This document shows positions 59,091 to 64,000 of a stretch of 64,000 nucleotides of DNA, one piece after another. The stretch comes from Chamaelirium japonicum (taxonomy: Eukaryota > Streptophyta > Magnoliopsida > Liliales > Melanthiaceae). A program made the translations under genes and the position numbers. Where the stretch lies: positions 94,772,697 through 94,836,696 of the forward strand of contig OX393551.1 in NCBI GenBank assembly GCA_947650365.1, written 5' to 3'. The notes under the pieces are model-generated. The model saw only the letters and a list, made by a program, of their open reading frames with translations, was not told the DNA's origin and did no database searches. Each line of letters begins with the position of its first letter. Position 1 is the first letter of the stretch.

Positions 59091-62000
59091 GTTTTAGAAT
59101 AATTTATAGGTATGAAGTAAATTTAAATTTTGGAAATAAATTTATTTAATTAATTTATAATTAAATAACACGTTATCAGCACGAACATATCGAGCCCAGC
59201 CGACCAGTAACAAGAAAGTGGAGAAAGAAACGAAGGCAGAAGTGGTGTTTTGGAATTTAGATTCATTATTACTTCACACCTATACACGTGGCCAATGGAC
59301 TGGAGCAGGACTTCTCTCTTTTCTCTTCATTTATTTCTCCGTTCTGTTCTCTCTTCTTCTCTCTCTTCTGTCTTTGTTTCTTTCTTAGCTTTCTTGTGAT
59401 TAGTCGGCTGGGCTCGACATATTCGTGCTGATAACGTGTTGTGAGATGGGAGAAAGAGAGAGTCATCAAATGTGTCCTACCCTAAAGGGGTCGTATAAAT
59501 ATTGAGAAGTGGAGTTTTAAATACTCACTTCTCAACACGTTATAAATAAATTTAAATTATTTAAGTTGTGATATAACAATCTTTGGGAAACCCTAATCCA
59601 TGAGAGAAGAAAAAAGAGAATAGAGAGAGAAATGAAGATAGAAGAGAGAAAATAACAAAGAGATTTAGTAATTTTTCTTTTGACTGGTCAGCTTATTATT
59701 TAAAAATTTAATTATAAATAATTTTTAAATAATTAAATCTCTCCGTTCTCTTCTCTTTTTGTTTATCTTTTTGTTCTCTTCTCTGTTTATTTTTTTCTTC
59801 ATTTTTTTGTGACTGGTCGGCTGGACTCGACATGTTCGTGCTGATAAAATATTGTGAGAAGATAGAAGAAGAGAGAAAAGAACGGAGAGATAAATGAAGA
59901 AAGAAGAGAGAAGAAGTCCTGCTCTAGTCCATTAGCCACAGGTATAGGTGTGAAGTAAGAAGGCGGGCACGTTTGATGGCTCTCTCTTTCTCCCATCTCA
60001 CAACACGTTATCAGCACGAACATGTCGAGCCCAACCGACCAGTCATAAGAAAACAGAGAGAAAAACAAAGACAGAAGTAGAGTTTTGGAATTTAGATTCA
60101 TTTTTACTTCACACCTATAACCATAGCTAATGAATTAGAACATGACTTCTTCTCTCTTCTATCTTTGTTTATCTCTCCGTTCTTTTCTCTCTTCTTCTCT
60201 CTCTTCTGTCTTCGTTTCTCTCTCCGTTTTCTTGCGACTGGTCGACTGGGCTTGACATGTTCGTGTTAATAACGTGTTATGAGATGGGAGAAAGAGAGCT
60301 GTCAAATATGCTCCACCCTAAAGGAGTAGTATTTTATTTATAGGTTAAGCTTAGTTAGGGACTAAGCCATCTATGGGAAACCCTAATCCATAGGAGAAGA
60401 GAGAAGAGAACGAAGAGATTTAATTATATTATTGAGAATTAGAGTTTTAGAATTAAGATTCCTACTGAATTAAACTAGACATATTATCAGTATGAATAGG
60501 ATTTCTTCTCTCGTCTCTCTTTGTTTATCTCTTCGTTCACTTCTATCTTCTTCTGTCTTCATATCTCTCCCTGTTTTCTTATGACTGGTCGACTGGGATT
60601 GACATATTCATACTGATAATGTGTTGTGAGATAAGAGAAGAATAGAGAAGAGAACAAAAAGATAAACAAATAGAGAAGAAAGAAGAAGTCTTGCTCTCTA
60701 TTTCTCCTATCTCACAACACATTATCAGCACGAACATGTCTAGACCAGCCGACCAGTTGCAAGAAAATAGAGAGAGAAACGAAAACAGAAGAGAGAGAAG
60801 AAGAGAGAAGGGAACGGAGAGATAAACGAAGAGAGAAGAAATCCTGCTCCAGTCCATTGGCCACGAGTATAGGTGTAAAGTAAGAAGGTATATAAATTCA
60901 AAAACTCCAGTTCTATCTTTATTTCTCTCTCTATATTCTTATGATTGGTCAGTTGGGCTCAACATGTTCATGTAGATAACGTGTTATGAGAAGAAAGAAG
61001 AGAACGGAGAGATAAACATAGAGAGAAGAGAGGATAAGTCCGGCTCCAGTCCATTCGCTATAGGTATAGGTATGAAGTAAGAAGGAAGCTAAAGTTAAAA
61101 ACTCTACTTCTCAATAATATAATTAAATCTCTCCGTTCTCTTCTCTCTTCTCCCATGGATTAGGGTTTCCCATAGACTGATTAGGCCCTAAGTAAGTTGA
61201 CCCTATAAATAATATACGACCCCTTTAGCTAGGGGCATATTTGATGGCTCTCTCTTTGTCCCATCTCACAACACGTTATCAGCACGAACATGTCGAGCCC
61301 AGCCGACCAGTCATAAGAAAAGGGAGAGAGAAACGAAGATAGAAGAAGAGAGAAGAGAACGAACAGATAAATATGTAGAGAAAAAAAATGAAGTCCTGCT
61401 CTAGTCCATTGGCCATGGGTATAGGTGTGAATTAAGAAGGAATCTAAATTCCAAAACTACACTTCTTAATATTTATACGACCCTTTAGGGTGGGGCATAT
61501 TTGATGGCTCTCACTTTCTCCCATCTTACAATACGTTATCGGTATGAACATGTCGAGCCCAGTTGAACAGTCATAAGAAAACGGAGAGAGAAATAACGAC
61601 ATAAGAGATAGAAAAAGAGAGAAGAAAATAAAGAGATAAATAAAGAGAGAAGAGAGAAGAAGTCCTACTCCTGTCCATTGGGAAGAAAATAGAGAGAGAA
61701 ATGAAGGCAGAAGTGGAGTTTTGAAATTTAGATTCCTTCTTAATTCACACCTATACCAGTCGCCAATGGACTAGAGCAAGACTTCTTCTCTCTTCTCTCT
61801 TCGTTTATCTCTCCGTTCTCTTCTCCTCTCTTTTATATCTTCTGTCTTCGTTTCTCTCTTCGTTTTCTTGCGACTGGTCGGCTGGGCTTGACATATTGGT
61901 GCTGATAACGTGTTGTGAGATAGGAGAAAGAGAGAGCCGTCAAATATGCACCACACTAAAGGGGCCATATATATTTATAGGGTCAGTTTACTTAGGGCCT

Positions 62001-62307
62001 AAGCAATCTATGGAAAATCCAAATCTATAGGAGAAGAGAGAAGAGAACAGAGAGATTTAATTATATTATTGAGAAGTAGAGTTTTGGAATTTAAATGCTT
62101 TCTTACTTCACACCTATACCCGTGGCCAATGGACTGAAACATGACTTCTTCTCTCTTTATTTATCTCTCCGTTCTCTTCTCTCTTATTCTCTCTCTTCTG
62201 TCTTCGTTTCTCTCTCCGTTTTCTTGTGACTGGTCGGTTGGGCTCGACATGTTCGTACTGATAACGTATTATGAGTTGGGAGAAAGAGAGAGACGTCAAA
62301 CGTGCCC
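59091..62307. mobile_element. Mosaic including a third copy of the 16.3-18.4 kb segment
   Basis: The part from about 60,600 to 62,350 repeats 16,340-18,430 in order. Landmarks are GAGATAAGAGAAGAATAGAG (60,630), the plus-to-minus join CTCCAGTTCTATC (60,905), GTGTTATGAGAAGAAAGAAG (60,981), CCATTGGGAAGAAAATAGAG (61,676) and the final CCCCAAAACTCTACTTCTTA (62,305). Perfect 14-nt PBS copies occur at 59,423-59,436 (minus) and 61,274-61,287 (plus). No genes. Confidence 0.65.
61274..61287 (+). promoter_or_regulatory. Perfect primer-binding site copy
   Basis: CGTTATCAGCACGA directly after an LTR ending ATCTCACAACA at 61,273. The exact 14-mer is the commonest form among the copies and is the one compared with tRNA-Ile. 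Confidence 0.65.
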
Positions 62308-62560
62308 CAAAACTCTACTTCTTAATAGTATCATCTCAATGTTATTATGATTATTATAGTAATATTACTATAAATTTTTAATTAAATTAATCATTAATTT
62401 AATTATTAAATAATTTAAATAATTTCATAATTTAAATAATTTAATAATTTAAATTAATCCTTAATAATTAAATAAATAATTATTTTAAATAAAAAAATTA
62501 TAATAATATTACTATGATAATCATAATAACATTGAGATGATACTATTGAGAAGTAGAGTT
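62308..62560. repeat. Foldback (MITE-like) AT-rich palindrome of about 250 bp
   Basis: The left arm is AACTCTACTTCTTAATAGTA, then TCATCTCAATGTTATTATGA and TATTACTATAAATTTTTAAT. The right arm is its inverse (AATATTACTATGATAATCAT, AACATTGAGATGATACTATT, GAGAAGTAGAGTT). Arms of about 60 bp flank about 120 bp of A/T core. It is a complete, strongly shortened core with both leader ends facing inwards. Confidence 0.75.
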
Positions 62561-64000
62561 TTAGGGCACGTTTGATGACTCTCTCTTTCTCCCACCTAAT
62601 AATACGTTATCAGCACGAACATGTCGAGCCCAACCGACCAGTCACAAGAAAATGGAGAGAGAAACGAAGATATAAGAGAGAGAATAAATAGAAGGGAACA
62701 TAGAGATAAATAAAGAGAGAAGAAGTCCTACTCCAGCCCATTGGCCAATGGTATAAGTGTGAAGTAAGAAGGAATTTAAATTCCAAAACTCTACTTCTCA
62801 ATAATATAATTAAATCTCTCCGTTCTGTTCTCTTTTTTCTCTTCTCCCATAGATTAGGGTTTTCCATAGATTGCTTAGGCCCTAAGTAAGCTTACTCTAT
62901 AAATAATATAAGACCCTTTTAGGGTAGGGCACATTTGACGGCTCTCTTCTTCTTCCATCTCACAACACGTTACCAGTATGAATATGTCGAGCCCAACCGA
63001 CCAGTCACAAGAAAACAAAGAGAGAAACAAAGATAGAAAATATATAAAAAAAAAGAAGAGAATGGAGACATAAATAAAGTGAGAAGAGAGAAGTCCTGCT
63101 CCAGTCGATTGGCTATGGGTATAGGTGTGAAGTAAGAAGGAATCTAAATTCCAAAACTCCACTTCTGCCTTCGTTTCTCTCTCTGTTTTTTCCCCAATGG
63201 ACTGGAGTAGGACTTCTCTCTTCTCTCTACGTTTATCTCTCCGTTCTCTTCTCTCTTATTCTCTCTCTTCTTTCTTCAATTCTATCTCTGTTTTCTTTTG
63301 GCTGGTTGACTGGGCTCGACAAGTTCATACTGATAACGTATTATGAGATAGGAGAAAGAGAGAGCCATCAAATATTCCCCACCCTAAAGGGTCGTATAAA
63401 TATTAAAAAGTGGAGTTTTGGAATTTAGATTCCTTCTTACTTCACACCTATACCCATGGCCAATAGACTTGAGCAGGAGTTCATCTTTTTTCTCTCCTTA
63501 TTAATTTCTTTATTCTCTTCTCTCTTCTTCTCTCTCTTCTGTCTTCGTTTCTCTCTGTTTTCTTATAACTGGTCGGCTGGGCTCGATATGTTTGTGCTGA
63601 TAATGTGTTATGAGATGGGAGAAAGAGAGAGCCATCAAATGTGCCCAGGCTAAAGGGGTCGTATATTTTTTATAGGGTCAACTTACTTAGGGCCTAATCA
63701 GTCTATGGGAAACCCTAATCTATGGGAGAAGAGAAAAGAGAACGGAGAGATTTAATTATATTATTGAAAAGTGGAGTTTTGGAATTTATATTCATTCTCA
63801 CTTTATACCTATAACCATGGCGAATGGACTGGAGCCGGACTTATCCTCTCTTCTCTCTTCGTTTATCTCTCCGTTCTCTTCTTTCTTCTCACTACACATT
63901 ATCTGCACGAACATGTGGAGCCCAACCGACCAGTCATAAGAAAGTAGAGAGAGAAATAAAGATAGAAGTGGAGTTTTTGAATTTAGATTCATTCTTACTT
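62561..64000. mobile_element. Mosaic of leaders and partial LTRs to the window end
   Basis: Plus-oriented PBS copies near 62,600, 62,968 and 63,894; minus-oriented ones ending near 63,345 and 63,610. Partial LTRs lie at about 62,845-62,970 and 63,611-63,730. At 63,155 a plus leader end runs straight into a minus leader middle (CTCCACTTCTGCCTTCGTTT). No genes. Confidence 0.6.

Noticed and set aside
1-64000. Autonomous copia or gypsy gag-pol belonging to the LTR family
   Set aside because: I looked for protease, integrase and reverse-transcriptase motifs in the longer frames and found none. The family appears non-autonomous within this window.

Overview
The window looks like nuclear DNA from a plant, probably an angiosperm. 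The evidence is a CACTA (En/Spm) DNA transposon with TNP2-type and Transposase_24-type genes, a small hAT element, and a dense field of miniature LTR-retrotransposon copies. I see no intact host gene, no rRNA or tRNA gene and no CRISPR array. Apart from two transposase pseudogenes, the open frames in the window appear to be chance readings of repeats. The species cannot be named from this sequence.

Outer regions (1-25,205 and 46,168-64,000). One repeat family fills nearly all of this, in both orientations. Its parts are (a) a 168-bp LTR bounded by TGTTATGAGAT...ATCTCATAACA, with a TATAAATA box; (b) a 14-nt primer-binding site, CGTTATCAGCACGA, directly after the LTR; (c) a polypurine leader of about 200 bp; (d) a core of almost pure A/T; and (e) a conserved 3' segment of about 95 bp before the next LTR. 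At least one complete 1.45-kb copy (4,541-5,986) shares its LTR with a neighbouring copy, so the arrays are LTR-sharing tandems. No gag or pol is visible, so the family is TRIM-like and non-autonomous. By eye I count close to 90 PBS/leader copies, scrambled and inverted. Superimposed on this are multi-kilobase duplications (11.06-17.1 kb with 18.6-24.1 kb, and 16.3-18.4 kb with 60.6-62.35 kb) and several foldback palindromes.

Central region (25,206-46,167). A CACTA element of about 21 kb is inserted inside one of the 168-bp LTRs. Joining 25,205 to 46,173 restores the LTR, with a GCTTA overlap as the target duplication. Both ends carry many inverted ACCGACGG/CCGTCGGT motifs. Its genes lie on the minus strand. 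A TNP2-like transposase (43,451-39,851, four exons) keeps its frame across all introns but has four in-frame stops. A second, Transposase_24-like gene (39,557-38,053, five exons) has a frameshift and stops. An 881-bp hAT element with a perfect 8-bp target duplication lies upstream of TNP2.

The most striking feature is inside this CACTA element. It is an 11.5-kb array of about 64 monomers of a 181-bp satellite (26,111-37,618), containing a 4.6-kb higher-order duplication (27,231-31,818 and 31,819-36,440). The array lies between the second gene and the left subterminal repeats. Splice-site phase suggests it could lie within a 12-kb terminal intron of that gene. The order of events I infer is: LTR-element arrays, then CACTA insertion carrying or later growing the satellite, then hAT insertion and decay of the CACTA genes.
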